From: Gemmatimonas phototrophica
GTDB taxonomy: Bacteria > Gemmatimonadota > Gemmatimonadetes > Gemmatimonadales > Gemmatimonadaceae
Assembly (NCBI RefSeq): GCF_000695095.2
Contig: NZ_CP011454.1
Location: 1,860,001 to 1,924,000 of the forward strand
Length of the DNA: 64,000 nucleotides
Reading direction: 5' to 3'
Part shown: positions 11,847 to 20,860 of the stretch, in pieces
How the letters are laid out: each line of letters begins with the position of its first letter
Numbering within the stretch: position 1 is the stretch's first letter
Notes under the pieces: model-generated
What the model was told of the DNA's origin: nothing
Seen by the model: only the letters and a program-made list of their open reading frames with translations
Databases searched by the model: none
Position numbers and translations under genes: made by a program

Positions 11847-12431
11847 ATGAAGCCGAACACCCGGGCGCCCATTGCGCGCGCCGCTACCGCCAGCGCCGTC
11901 ATCAACGATGTGCCTACGGCGCCCATGACCCTGCGGTTCTGGGTGTTGGTGGTCGTGACCGTCGGGCTCGACTTCTTCACCAAGGCGCTGGCCGTGGAGC
12001 ACCTCGTGCCTCGGCACATGCCCCATCGCATTCTTGGTGATGTGGTGCGCTTTACCTTGGCCTACAACCCGGGGGCGGCCTTTGGCATGCACCTCGGACC
12101 TGGCTCCCGGTGGATCTTTGCCGCGCTGAGCATCGTGATTGTCGTCGTCCTCATGCGAGCCACGGCCGACCTCACCCGCATCTCGAAGGTGGCGGCGTTT
12201 GGGGTACCGGTGATCGTGGGCGGGGCCATTGGTAACCTGCTCGACCGCATTCGGCTCCGCGAAGGCGTCGTGGATTTCATCGATATCGGCATTGGGTCCG
12301 TGCGCTTCTGGACGTTCAACGTGGCCGATACGGCCGTGACCATTGGGGCGGCCTGTCTGGTCATTGCGCTCTGGCATGAAGACAAGGCGCAGCAGGATGT
12401 GCTCAAAGCACGGGAAGAGGCCACCTCGTGA
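11847..12431 (+). CDS. lspA: Lipoprotein signal peptidase II, copy 2 (tandem paralogue)
   Basis: This is a second complete signal peptidase II of 194 residues. It carries AYNPGAAFGM (72-81), NLLDRI with D133, and FNVAD with D161, so both catalytic aspartates and the family asparagine residues are present. It has a 26-residue N-terminal extension before the first membrane helix; a start at ATG 11925 would remove it. Sequence between the shared motifs differs clearly from copy 1 (LMRATADLTRI against LGKLYQQTEDG), so this is an old duplication rather than a recent repeat. It overlaps rluD by four bases. The copies may differ in substrates, or the second may supply resistance to an LspA inhibitor; neither can be told from sequence alone. 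Confidence 0.92.
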   Translation: MKPNTRAPIARAATASAVINDVPTAPMTLRFWVLVVVTVGLDFFTKALAVEHLVPRHMPHRILGDVVRFTLAYNPGAAFGMHLGPGSRWIFAALSIVIVVVLMRATADLTRISKVAAFGVPVIVGGAIGNLLDRIRLREGVVDFIDIGIGSVRFWTFNVADTAVTIGAACLVIALWHEDKAQQDVLKAREEATS

Positions 12432-13447
12432 GTGCTGGCCTGACGTTCTCGTTCACCGTGGCGGATAACGCCGGTGAGCGGTTGGATCTGCTGGTGGCCC
12501 GGCACGGTGACCTGTCGCGCACGCAGGCGGCCACCCTCATTGCCAACGGCACGGTCCTGGTGAATGGGGAGCGGCAGAAGGCCAGCTACCGCGCCGAACC
12601 GGAAGATGCGGTCGTGGTCACCGTCCCCCCGCCGCCCGGGCGTGATGTGGTGCCGGAGCAAATTCCGCTCGACATCGTGTACGAGGATGAACACCTCCTC
12701 GTGGTCAACAAGGCCGCCGGCATGGTGGTGCATCCGGCTCCGGGCAACTGGTCGGGTACGCTCGTGAACGCCCTGATGGGGCGCGGCGAACCGCTGGCCG
12801 AAGGGGGCGGGGAAGACCGGGCCGGGCTGGTGCACCGCCTCGACAAAGACACCTCCGGTCTGCTGGTGGTCGCCAAAACCGACGAGTCGCACCGTATTCT
12901 GAGCGGCGCGCTGGCGGCCCGGCAGGTTACCCGGCGCTATGTGGCCGTCTGCTGGGGACACCTGAATGCCGACTCGCTGACGGTGGATAAGCCGATCGCC
13001 CGTGATCCGCGAGACCGGACGCGTATGGCAATCGTCCAGACAGGGAAGGCAGCACGTACGGACTTCACACGGCTGGCCCGCTTCGACAGCGTGGACCTGC
13101 TGCGCGCGCACCTGCACACCGGGCGTACGCACCAGATCCGCATCCACCTGTCGAGTGTGGGACACCCGGTCATTGGTGATGACACCTATGGCGGGGGCGG
13201 GGGGCGCAAACTGGCCGGACTCCCTCCGCGTCGTCATTTCCTGCATGCCGCCTGGCTTCGCTTCAAGCACCCGGTGTCCGGGGCCATTGTCGATCTGCGG
13301 TCACCTCTGCCTACGGACTTACGGCAGTCGCTCGCCGCACTCAGTGACATGCCGGAACTCGCCACGCATCAGGACCCGCTCGATGTCTTCGGCTTCTACC
13401 ATACCGACGAATCCGTCGGAAGCGCCCGCGGGGCGGCTTCCGACTGA
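12428..13447 (+). CDS. rluD: RluD-type ribosomal large subunit pseudouridine synthase
   Basis: The enzyme converts uridines of 23S rRNA helix 69 to pseudouridine. The 339 residues show an N-terminal S4 RNA-binding domain (about 15-75) and a RsuA/RluA catalytic domain with DIVYEDEHLLVVNKAAGMVVHP. The signature HRLDKDTSG contains the catalytic D139, and LLRAHLHTGRTHQIRIHL follows. It starts with GTG four bases inside lspA copy 2. The lspA-rluD pairing is the same as in Bacillus (lspA-ylyB). Its last 65 bases overlap the start of the first chemosensory gene, which ties the housekeeping block to the chemosensory cluster. Confidence 0.94.
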   Translation: MSAGLTFSFTVADNAGERLDLLVARHGDLSRTQAATLIANGTVLVNGERQKASYRAEPEDAVVVTVPPPPGRDVVPEQIPLDIVYEDEHLLVVNKAAGMVVHPAPGNWSGTLVNALMGRGEPLAEGGGEDRAGLVHRLDKDTSGLLVVAKTDESHRILSGALAARQVTRRYVAVCWGHLNADSLTVDKPIARDPRDRTRMAIVQTGKAARTDFTRLARFDSVDLLRAHLHTGRTHQIRIHLSSVGHPVIGDDTYGGGGGRKLAGLPPRRHFLHAAWLRFKHPVSGAIVDLRSPLPTDLRQSLAALSDMPELATHQDPLDVFGFYHTDESVGSARGAASD

Positions 13448-13853
13448 GCTCTCCGACGACGACGATGACCACCGGCCGCAATGGCTGGTGGTCGCGTCGG
13501 CGGGCGTGTTGTGGGGCATACCCGTTGAGCAGGTTCGTGAGGTCGTCCGCCCGGCCGGCTTGCGCCCGGTCCCCGGATCGCCTGTCATCCAGGCCGGGAT
13601 CGTCAACGTGCGGGGCGCCATCGTCACAGCCTTGGACCTGCAGGCGCTCCGAACGGGAGAGCGTGCCGTTACGCCGGGATCAATCGTCTTGCTTCAGCAC
13701 GGGGCCCGGCCAATCGGGCTCGTCGTGGATACCGTGCACGATGTGCGAGGCGCGACGCCGGAGTCTCCGGATGCCCCCGCCGGCGTAACGGTTCTGGACG
13801 CGGTCGCGCTCTGCGCGCGGTATCTGCACTCAGCTGAGGAGAGAGCACGGTGA
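13383..13853 (+). CDS. cheW: CheW-like chemosensory coupling protein 1
   Basis: CheW links chemoreceptors to the CheA kinase in membrane arrays. This 156-residue protein is a single CheW domain: the WLVVASAGVLWGIPVEQVREVV start (about 36-57), the NVRGAIVTALDLQAL segment, and a late GLVVDTVHDV strand. ATG 13383 lies 65 bases inside rluD and gives a short acidic linker before the domain; a later start within that linker cannot be excluded. The stop overlaps the cheY start by four bases. It is the first gene of a chemosensory operon of about 14.7 kb. No receptor gene is in the window, so its partner is encoded elsewhere. Confidence 0.87.
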   Translation: MSSASTIPTNPSEAPAGRLPTELSDDDDDHRPQWLVVASAGVLWGIPVEQVREVVRPAGLRPVPGSPVIQAGIVNVRGAIVTALDLQALRTGERAVTPGSIVLLQHGARPIGLVVDTVHDVRGATPESPDAPAGVTVLDAVALCARYLHSAEERAR

Positions 13854-14215
13854 GCAAGACTGTTCTGATCTGCGACGACGCGATCTTCATGCGGACCATG
13901 GTGGGGGACATCCTCACACAGGCGGGCTTCGAGATTGTCGGTGAGGCCGAAACGGGGATGCAGGCGGTGGAGAAGTACAAGCACCTGCGCCCTGATCTGG
14001 TCACCATGGACATCGTGATGCCCGACATGGGCGGCATTGACGCGGTGCGCGAAATCACGAAGCTCGACCCACAGGCTCGCGTGCTCATGTGCAGCGCCAT
14101 GGGCCAGCAGGCGTTGGTGGTGGAAGCCATTCAGGCCGGCGCCAAGGATTTTGTTGTGAAGCCGTTCCAGCCGAGCCGGGTGCTGGAAGCGGTGAACCGC
14201 GTGCTCGCCGCATAA
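13850..14215 (+). CDS. cheY: CheY-like single-domain response regulator
   Basis: This is a stand-alone receiver domain of 121 residues. The acidic pocket (D9-D10), the phospho-acceptor D54 in TMDIVMPDMGG, S82 in LMCSAMG, and the lysine K104 in VVKPF are all present, so it should be phosphorylatable by the CheA next to it. There is no output domain, as in chemotaxis CheY. The GTG start overlaps the CheW stop (GTGA), which implies coupled translation. The output target is unknown; because no flagellar motor gene is present here, it may act on the polarity module (GTPase and TPR proteins) of the same operon. That link is inferred. Confidence 0.93.
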   Translation: MSKTVLICDDAIFMRTMVGDILTQAGFEIVGEAETGMQAVEKYKHLRPDLVTMDIVMPDMGGIDAVREITKLDPQARVLMCSAMGQQALVVEAIQAGAKDFVVKPFQPSRVLEAVNRVLAA

Positions 14216-14226
14216 GAGCGGTTCCC

Positions 14227-16200
14227 ATGGACGCGGCGCGCTATGCGGCGTTGTTTCAGGCCGAGGCGCGCGAGCATCTCGCCGAACTCGACGCCGCGCT
14301 GCTCGCGCTGGAGGCGTCGGTGCGCGACGGAGCGGATGCGGTGGTCACCAGTGCGCACGTGGCCACCCTGTTTCGTGGTATGCACACGATCAAGGGCATG
14401 GCCGGATCCATGGGCTACACGGCCGTGGAGAAAGTGTCGCACGCCCTCGAGTCCCGGTGCGAGCCACTTCGCAGTGGGGATGAGCCGCTACACGCCGATC
14501 TACTGGCCCTGATCTTTGAAGGCACCGATGTGCTGCGCACCGCCATCGATGACGCCGCGCGGGGGGTCGAGACCCCATCCGCCACGATTGGCTCGCTGCT
14601 CGTGCGACTACGCCGTCCGGTGTCCACCGGCGCAGCGCCTGTAGGCGGCACACCAAGCGTAGTGTCTGCCGATTCTGCGACACGAGTGGGGATGGCCGAT
14701 TCGGCACCTGACGTGGCGAACGTGCGGCATGTGGACGTGCGCCTCGTCAGCGATTGTCCGCTGAAGGGTGTGCGGGCCATGCTGGTGCTGGCCAAGCTCG
14801 GACCGTTGGGGCAGGTACGCGCCACGCACCCCGAGCAATCCCGCTGGCAGGAGGACGGCTTCGACGGCGTCTTCCGGGTGACGCTGGTGAGCGACGCGGC
14901 CGAAGACACCCTCGTACAAGCCGCCATGGCCGCCGGCGATGTGTCACGCGTGCAGGTCCGGTTGCCGGCGCTCACGTCGCAGGTGGCGCGACAGGCGGCC
15001 GATGCGGCCAGTGTGCCAGAGGCCACGCGTACCGTGCGCATTGATGCGCGGCGCCTAGATACGCTGCTCGATCTGGTGGGCGAACTGGTCATTACCCGCG
15101 ACCGGTTGCTGCGGGCCATTGAGGCCGAGGATCATCCCGACCGAGACGTGCAGCGGGCGGCTCGTGATGCGGCCCGCCTGGTGAGTGCCATGCAGGACGA
15201 AGTGCTGCAGGCACGACTGCTGCCGGTTGGACAAGTATTTGATCGGTTTCCGCGACTGGTACGCGATGTCTCGCGTGAACTGGGGAAAGACGTGTCTTTC
15301 GTCATGGAAGGCCGCGAAATCGAACTGGATCGTTCGCTGCTCGACGCTATTGGCGACCCCATTCTGCACCTGCTGCGGAACGCGCTCGACCATGGCATTG
15401 AAGAGCCGGCCGTGCGTGAGGCGGCGGGCAAAGCACCGCGTGGTGAACTCATTCTGCGCGCGGCCCGCGATCGGGCCGCCGTGATCATTCAGGTGCAGGA
15501 TGACGGACGCGGCATTCATCGCGAGACGGTGCTGCACCGCGCGCTGGAGCAGGGACTGGTGCCACCGGACACCGCGGTGCTCACCGATGAACTGCTGCTG
15601 CAGGTCATCGCCCATCCCGGCTTCTCCACCGCCCGACGGGTCACCAACCTCTCCGGTCGCGGCGTGGGAGTGGATGTCGTGAACACGCGCGTGCGCGCGC
15701 TGGGCGGTCAACTGGAAATCGAATCCATCGAAGGCCTGGGCACGGTGGTGACGCTGCGGTTGCCGGTCACGCTGGCCATTACCCGTGCGTTGCTGGTGGA
15801 GGTCCGCGGCAGCACCTTTGCGCTGCCGGCCACCCATGTGGAAGAGGCCATGGAGTATCACGAATCCCTGCGGGTGCATCACGCCGGTGGGCCTGCCGTC
15901 ACCATTCGTGACGAAGTTGTTCCGCTCGTGGCGCTCGGTGAACGGTTTGGGCTGGTTCGCTCGTCAACGTTGGAGAACGTGAATGCTTCCGCCCCCGGCA
16001 GTGGTGTGGATCAGCATCTCGCAATCGTGGAGGCCGGGGGACGCCGGGTGGCGTTGCTCGTGGATGCCTTGGTAGCACAGCAGGACATTGTCGTGAAGCC
16101 GCTCGATGTGGTACGCGGAGCCTCCCCGTGGTTCAGCGGAGCAACCGTGCTGGGTGATGGCAGCCCCGCGCTGATCATTGATGTACCGAGTGTCGTATAA
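14227..16200 (+). CDS. cheA: Chemosensory histidine kinase CheA
   Basis: This cytosolic array kinase has 657 residues. The domain order is P1 HPt with phospho-H53 in GMHTIKGMAGSMGY, a P2-like segment (about 170-245), and the P3 dimerisation helices with LDLVGELVITRDRLLRAI (281-298). The P4 ATPase has LLRNALDHGIE (N box), DDGRGI (G1) and SGRGVGVDVV (G2). The C-terminal P5 CheW-like domain begins near RALLVEVRGSTFALP. All catalytic boxes are intact. ATG 14227 was chosen because the HPt helix starts there; the frame extends upstream into cheY without similarity. The P1 domain should donate phosphate to the adjacent CheY and to CheB. Confidence 0.95.
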   Translation: MDAARYAALFQAEAREHLAELDAALLALEASVRDGADAVVTSAHVATLFRGMHTIKGMAGSMGYTAVEKVSHALESRCEPLRSGDEPLHADLLALIFEGTDVLRTAIDDAARGVETPSATIGSLLVRLRRPVSTGAAPVGGTPSVVSADSATRVGMADSAPDVANVRHVDVRLVSDCPLKGVRAMLVLAKLGPLGQVRATHPEQSRWQEDGFDGVFRVTLVSDAAEDTLVQAAMAAGDVSRVQVRLPALTSQVARQAADAASVPEATRTVRIDARRLDTLLDLVGELVITRDRLLRAIEAEDHPDRDVQRAARDAARLVSAMQDEVLQARLLPVGQVFDRFPRLVRDVSRELGKDVSFVMEGREIELDRSLLDAIGDPILHLLRNALDHGIEEPAVREAAGKAPRGELILRAARDRAAVIIQVQDDGRGIHRETVLHRALEQGLVPPDTAVLTDELLLQVIAHPGFSTARRVTNLSGRGVGVDVVNTRVRALGGQLEIESIEGLGTVVTLRLPVTLAITRALLVEVRGSTFALPATHVEEAMEYHESLRVHHAGGPAVTIRDEVVPLVALGERFGLVRSSTLENVNASAPGSGVDQHLAIVEAGGRRVALLVDALVAQQDIVVKPLDVVRGASPWFSGATVLGDGSPALIIDVPSVV

Positions 16201-16261
16201 AGCAGTCCCTGTAGTGCAGACTGGTGGTAGGAACGATGGCAGCAAGGGCGAGGAACCACTC

Positions 16262-16942
16262 ATGGCGGAAATGACCATGCAGGACAACGAGGTGGGCCAA
16301 TCACAGCCCGACGGTGCACCGCGCTCGGTGGTGCGTTCGCTGAAGGGCATTCAGCTGGACGCCTTGCGCGAAATTGCCAACATGGGCGCGGGGCATGCGG
16401 CAACAGCGCTCTCGCAGATGACCGGCAGTACGATCATGATCAAGGTGCCGGCCATCAGCGTGGCCAGCATTGAAGAGCTGCCGGCGCAGTTTGCTCCCCA
16501 TGAGGAGCCCGTGGCAGCCGTCATGATGCACATGCTCGGCGATCTCACCGGACGTACGTTGCTGGTGTTTCCCAAGCCGACGGTCATGCGACTGGCGGAG
16601 CTCATGCTGCGACGCCCGGTCGGGTCGTCGGTCGCCTTCAGCGAACTCGAGTCGTCGGCCATCAAGGAAACCGGCAATATTCTGAGTGGTGCGTACATGA
16701 ACGCGCTAAGTGATTTTCTGGGCATGTTGCTGCTGCCGTCGCCCCCCACGCTGGTGATCGATATGTCCACCGCCGTGCTGGCGAGCGCCTTCGGAGAATT
16801 CGCTCCCGATCCCGACTCCGTCCTCTGTGTGGAGAGCGAGTTTCTGTTGCGTGAGACGGATCTCACGCTGCGGGGATTCTTCCTGTTGCTCCCCGATCCG
16901 GCGTCGCTGCAGGTCATGCTGCGCGCGCTCCGTCTGGCGTGA
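16262..16942 (+). CDS. cheC: CheC-type CheY-P phosphatase
   Basis: CheC removes phosphate from CheY-P and, in Bacillus, is stimulated by binding CheD. The 226-residue protein carries both phosphatase motifs: E37-x2-N40 in LREIANMGAGHAA followed by P63, and E136-x2-N139 in IKETGNILSGAYMNA followed by a proline pair near 161-162. Spacing from Asn to Pro fits the family pattern at each site, so both active sites look usable. The ATG at 16262 follows a GCGAGGAA ribosome-binding sequence; an upstream in-frame ATG at 16178 would overlap cheA. A cheD gene is present in the same operon, so the CheC-CheD adaptation couple is probably retained. Confidence 0.9.
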   Translation: MAEMTMQDNEVGQSQPDGAPRSVVRSLKGIQLDALREIANMGAGHAATALSQMTGSTIMIKVPAISVASIEELPAQFAPHEEPVAAVMMHMLGDLTGRTLLVFPKPTVMRLAELMLRRPVGSSVAFSELESSAIKETGNILSGAYMNALSDFLGMLLLPSPPTLVIDMSTAVLASAFGEFAPDPDSVLCVESEFLLRETDLTLRGFFLLLPDPASLQVMLRALRLA

Positions 16943-16961
16943 CGTTCGTCAGACCACGCGG

Positions 16962-19643
16962 ATGAACGCCAGTCAGAACGCTTCCGATGTTGGACTCCTG
17001 CGCACGCTGGTCGATCGCATCGACCCGCGTGATCCAGGAGCGTTCAACAATCTGGGGGTGCTGTATCACACGCGCGGCCTGCACGCCGAGGCCGTGGATG
17101 CCTTTCTGCGCGCGTTGGCCATTGACCCGCGCATGCGCACGGCCGCACGGAATCTTGAACTGGCTGCCGCGCTGCCCGGCGCCTGCGATGCGCGTCGGCA
17201 GCGGCTGGACGAGCGCATTGCGCAGAATCCCGATGATCGGTCTGCCTTGCGCGATCTGGCGCAGCTGACGCGGCTCATTGGCCACACGGCCGATGCCATT
17301 CGTCAGCTCGATGCCCTGATCGCCGAAGATCCCGATGACGCGGACGCGCTCTTCGAGCGCGGGCTCATTGAACAACGCGCCGGCGATCTGCGGCGAGCCC
17401 AACGCTGGTTTGAGCGCGCCGTCAATGCCGGAACGCTCGGCAACGCCCGGCTGCATCTCGCCGAAGTGCTGTATCAGCGTGGACAGAACGAGCAGGCCAT
17501 GGAAGTGCTGGATCAGCTGCTTGCGCAGCACCCCGAGCACGCCGATGCGCATCTGCTGCGAGGGTTCGTGCTTGGCGACATGGGGCACCACGAATCCGCC
17601 ATTGCCGCGTCCCGTCGCGCCGCACAGCTCAACCCGGCGCTGGAAGCGCTGCAGGGCGATCTGGTGATTGAACCCGCGCCGGGCGCCTCGGCTGTCGAAA
17701 CGCGCGTGCTGTCGGTGGAGCCCGATGGCGCCCTCGCGCGCTACGGTTTGGGACTGGCTTTCCGGCAGCGCGGATACTTTCGCGAGGCCCGGCAGGAGTT
17801 CAACCGGGCCTTCGCGCAGGGGGAAGATCCGCGTCTGGTCCAGCACGCCCTCGCGGAACTGGATCTGCTCGATGGCGATTCCACCTCTGCCCGCTCGCGC
17901 TACGAAGCGCTGCTCAGCGACGAGGAATCCGCACGCTGCTGGAACGAACATGGTGTCGCGCTGCATCAGGCGGGTGATGTGGCGGCCGCGGCGGACAGCT
18001 ATCGGCGTTCGTTGCGCATCGATCCGCGCCACGCCATTGCCTACAACAACCTTGGCGTGGCCCTAGCGGATCGCGGTGACAGCACCGCCGCGCGGGAAGC
18101 CTTCACGCGCGCGGCCGAATTGGATCCCACCTTGGTCCTGGCCCGACTGAATCTGGCCCGGTGGCAGGCCAGGCATCGCGATCCCATGGCCGCTCTCGCC
18201 CTGCTGCGGGAGCTGGCGGAATTTCATCCGGGTGAGGCCGAAGTGTGGCACACGCTGGGGCGTGTGCTGGTGCAGATGCAGCGTCCCGAAGAAGCGCGTG
18301 ACGCCCTCGTCAAAGCCGTGGAGGTGCGCTCCACGCATGCCGAAGCCCGGTATGCCCTGGCGCAGGTGTTGGAAGCGTTGGGTGACCAGGACGGTGCAGT
18401 GCGTGAAACGCAGCAGGCCCTTACGCTGTCCCCCGTCCGCAAGGATGCCCGATTGTCGGTGGGGATCGACCTGCAGCGGGAATGCCCTGACGCCGTAGGC
18501 CCCGTTGATTTGCTCAGCCTGTTGGGCGGTACACCGCTCACCGGGGTCGAGCTGGGCGACGACGCGGTGGATCGTCTGTTGCCCGAGCAACCGCATGCCG
18601 TCGTCCCCGTTCCGGCACTGGAGGAACGGGTCGCCGCCGCCTGTACTGCGGCCGATGACTTTGCGGTGCGTACGCTGCACGGCGAAGCGGTTGAGCGCTA
18701 TCGCGATGCGCGCACGCTGCTCGATCAGGCCATGAGTACGGCCCCCGCCGACTCCCTCATGGCCCTCTGGCATCGCGCCGCCCTTGGGGAAGCCCGCTCC
18801 TGCTGTCTGCTGCAGAAGGCGGCCGAGGCATTGCCCCTCTTGCGTCGCGTGGTGGCCTGGATGCCGGACGCGCCGGAAGCCCTGGTGCTCTATGCCGCGG
18901 CCTTGGCCGATCATGATGGGACGGCGCTGCGCGACGAGGCCCGGAGTGCCTTGCTGCGCATCATGCGACAGGATCTGGAGAGCGCCGCGATGCTGCACTT
19001 TGCCGGCGATATCGCGCTGCAGTTGCGTGATGAATCGTTGGCCCTTGGCTTCTATCGCCGGGCGCTGGCCAATGACCCCATGCGCCCCACCCCGCGTGTG
19101 GCCATCGCGCGTTTGTTGCGGGAGCGCGGCGATCTGTTGGCGGCCCGTCTCGAACTGGTGGCGGCGCTCACCGCTGTTCCGCACTGGCGCGAGGCCCTCG
19201 TGGAGCTCGCGCGGGTGCATCAGGATGCCGGCCGGCATGCGGACGCGCGTCTGGTGCTCGCCGACCATCTGCGCCGCATTCCCACCGATCTCGACGCACT
19301 GACCCTGTTGGCCGAAGTTCTCGTGGCCGAAGGGCGTACCGACGACGCGCGGGTGGCCGTGGAGCGATTGCTGCGCCACGACCCCGACCACGCGCCGGCT
19401 CTCTGGCTGGACGGTGTGCTGCTCACGGATCAATCGCGTCTGCGCGATGCCATGGCGCGATGGACACGCCTGTCGCAACTCGCGGATGCTGAACCGTATC
19501 GCTCGCGGGCACGTGCGGCGCTCGCCCGGGCCCCCCTCGCTCGCGATGCCGAAGAACATGACATCGTGTTTGACCTCGCCATCATCCCCGACGCTCCTTC
19601 TCCCGCCGTGCGTGTGGACGAGCCGGTGGTAAACGTCGCGTGA
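16962..19643 (+). CDS. Large tetratricopeptide-repeat protein of the chemosensory operon
   Basis: This 893-residue protein is made almost entirely of TPR helices. Recognisable repeats include AFNNLGVLYHTRGLHAEAVD (27-46), AIAYNNLGVALADRGDSTAA and VWHTLGRVLVQMQRPEEA. A less regular stretch of about 90 residues near 530-620 divides an N-terminal from a C-terminal repeat array. No signal peptide or membrane segment is visible, so it is probably cytosolic. It lies between cheC and a DUF4388 gene, near an MglA-type GTPase. In Myxococcus the TPR protein SgmX is an MglA effector that activates type IV pili. A comparable scaffold role is a reasonable hypothesis, not shown by sequence. Start ATG 16962 follows cheC by 19 bases. 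Confidence 0.82.
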   Translation: MNASQNASDVGLLRTLVDRIDPRDPGAFNNLGVLYHTRGLHAEAVDAFLRALAIDPRMRTAARNLELAAALPGACDARRQRLDERIAQNPDDRSALRDLAQLTRLIGHTADAIRQLDALIAEDPDDADALFERGLIEQRAGDLRRAQRWFERAVNAGTLGNARLHLAEVLYQRGQNEQAMEVLDQLLAQHPEHADAHLLRGFVLGDMGHHESAIAASRRAAQLNPALEALQGDLVIEPAPGASAVETRVLSVEPDGALARYGLGLAFRQRGYFREARQEFNRAFAQGEDPRLVQHALAELDLLDGDSTSARSRYEALLSDEESARCWNEHGVALHQAGDVAAAADSYRRSLRIDPRHAIAYNNLGVALADRGDSTAAREAFTRAAELDPTLVLARLNLARWQARHRDPMAALALLRELAEFHPGEAEVWHTLGRVLVQMQRPEEARDALVKAVEVRSTHAEARYALAQVLEALGDQDGAVRETQQALTLSPVRKDARLSVGIDLQRECPDAVGPVDLLSLLGGTPLTGVELGDDAVDRLLPEQPHAVVPVPALEERVAAACTAADDFAVRTLHGEAVERYRDARTLLDQAMSTAPADSLMALWHRAALGEARSCCLLQKAAEALPLLRRVVAWMPDAPEALVLYAAALADHDGTALRDEARSALLRIMRQDLESAAMLHFAGDIALQLRDESLALGFYRRALANDPMRPTPRVAIARLLRERGDLLAARLELVAALTAVPHWREALVELARVHQDAGRHADARLVLADHLRRIPTDLDALTLLAEVLVAEGRTDDARVAVERLLRHDPDHAPALWLDGVLLTDQSRLRDAMARWTRLSQLADAEPYRSRARAALARAPLARDAEEHDIVFDLAIIPDAPSPAVRVDEPVVNVA

Positions 19644-19653
19644 GAGACTGACC

Positions 19654-20778
19654 ATGGCACTCGAAGGCCGACTTCGCGATCTCGCCCTCACCGAGGTGCT
19701 GCAGCTGCTCGCGTTGGGGCGCAAAACCGGGGTGCTGCATTGCCACGCCCCATTGCAGGGGCGGCGAGCCCAGATTGCCTTCAACAGCGGCGCCATCATT
19801 GACGCCGATGTCGCGGGAGTGGATCGGGTCAACGATCTTGCCGCGCCACGCCGTCGCACGTCGGACCGCACCGCCATGGAAGACGCGGTGCAGGATGTCT
19901 TGCTCTGGCGCGACGGTACGTTCCGGTTTGCTCCGGGCGAACGGCCCACGCACGACACCACCGTGCGCCTGGCGGTCGAACCGCTGCTCATGGACGCGGC
20001 CATGCGCGCCGAGGTGTGGCGGCACATTGAATCGCGGGTTCCCCATGCCCGCGTCATTCCCGCGTTTGTTGAGGTGGAGCCGCAGCAATTGCCGCTGTTG
20101 CGCCTCTCGCCGCCCCAGTGGGAAATCCTTACCTGTGTGGACGGGCAGCGCGATCTGATGGCGCTGGCCACGGCCATGCAGCGCGACGTCACCGAAGTGG
20201 CCAAGCTGGTCTTTGATCTCATGGGATCGGGACTCCTGACGCTGCGGGAAGGGCAGACGGCGCCGCGCCAGAACCCCACCCCTCCGGCCACTCCCGCCGT
20301 CCCGACGGTCATCCCGGCCCCGCCCGGTACCGATTCGGCGTTCACCCCCGGGAGTGCCACCGCCGTAACGGCGCCGGACCTGTGGATCCCGTCGTTGAGC
20401 GGGGGGCTGCCCGCACAGCCCTTTGGCGACCTCGACGAAGACTCGCTCTTTGATCCCATCGCCCTCGGCGTACTCACCCCGGAGGGGCTGCCGAGACAAA
20501 ACACACCGTGGCCTCCGGCGGCGTCGGTTGCGCCAACCCCCATTGAACCGTCCTTCCCGGGAGAGCAGCAGGAGGTCGTGGCGACGGGTGCCACGCTGAC
20601 GCAGGATGGACGGATGTTGTGCCAGCAGGGTGACGAACTGGCACGCGCTGGCGATCTTGTGGGAGCGATGGCGCACTGGAACGCGGCCTTGCGGGCACCC
20701 GCTCCTTTGCCGAACGCCGAACGCGTTCGCGAGGCGGTGGCCCTGGCTGCTCGATTGCACGCGCTGCTGCACTCCTGA
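19654..20778 (+). CDS. DUF4388 (PATAN-type) regulatory protein
   Basis: The 374-residue protein begins with a DUF4388 domain (about 1-110), marked by LEGRLRDLALTEVLQLLALGRKTGVLHC, the usual N-terminus of PatA/PATAN-type proteins. A probable winged-helix segment follows (about 150-205, ending in FDLMGSGLLTLREG). Then come a proline-rich, probably disordered linker (about 207-295) and a short C-terminal helical pair that looks like one TPR. DUF4388 is common next to receiver domains, MglA-type GTPases and chemosensory genes and is thought to mediate protein interactions; no enzymatic activity is known. A second DUF4388 gene occurs at 23310. The start follows the TPR gene by 10 bases. Confidence 0.82.
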   Translation: MALEGRLRDLALTEVLQLLALGRKTGVLHCHAPLQGRRAQIAFNSGAIIDADVAGVDRVNDLAAPRRRTSDRTAMEDAVQDVLLWRDGTFRFAPGERPTHDTTVRLAVEPLLMDAAMRAEVWRHIESRVPHARVIPAFVEVEPQQLPLLRLSPPQWEILTCVDGQRDLMALATAMQRDVTEVAKLVFDLMGSGLLTLREGQTAPRQNPTPPATPAVPTVIPAPPGTDSAFTPGSATAVTAPDLWIPSLSGGLPAQPFGDLDEDSLFDPIALGVLTPEGLPRQNTPWPPAASVAPTPIEPSFPGEQQEVVATGATLTQDGRMLCQQGDELARAGDLVGAMAHWNAALRAPAPLPNAERVREAVALAARLHALLHS

Positions 20779-20843
20779 GTCGGGGTGCGGGAACGCATCG
20801 TCCAGGAGGAGGACGCGCCGGTGATGTTGCCGGCGTATGGCGA

Positions 20844-20853
20844 GGGAGAGGAG
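20844..20853 (+). promoter_or_regulatory. Strong ribosome-binding site that sets the mglA start
   Basis: GGGAGAGGAG ends seven bases before ATG 20861. It is the best Shine-Dalgarno match in the chemosensory operon and favours 20861 over the in-frame upstream ATG at 20837. Most neighbours rely on stop-start overlap instead, so this gene may be translated independently. Confidence 0.7.
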
Positions 20854-20860
20854 CGGGCGC

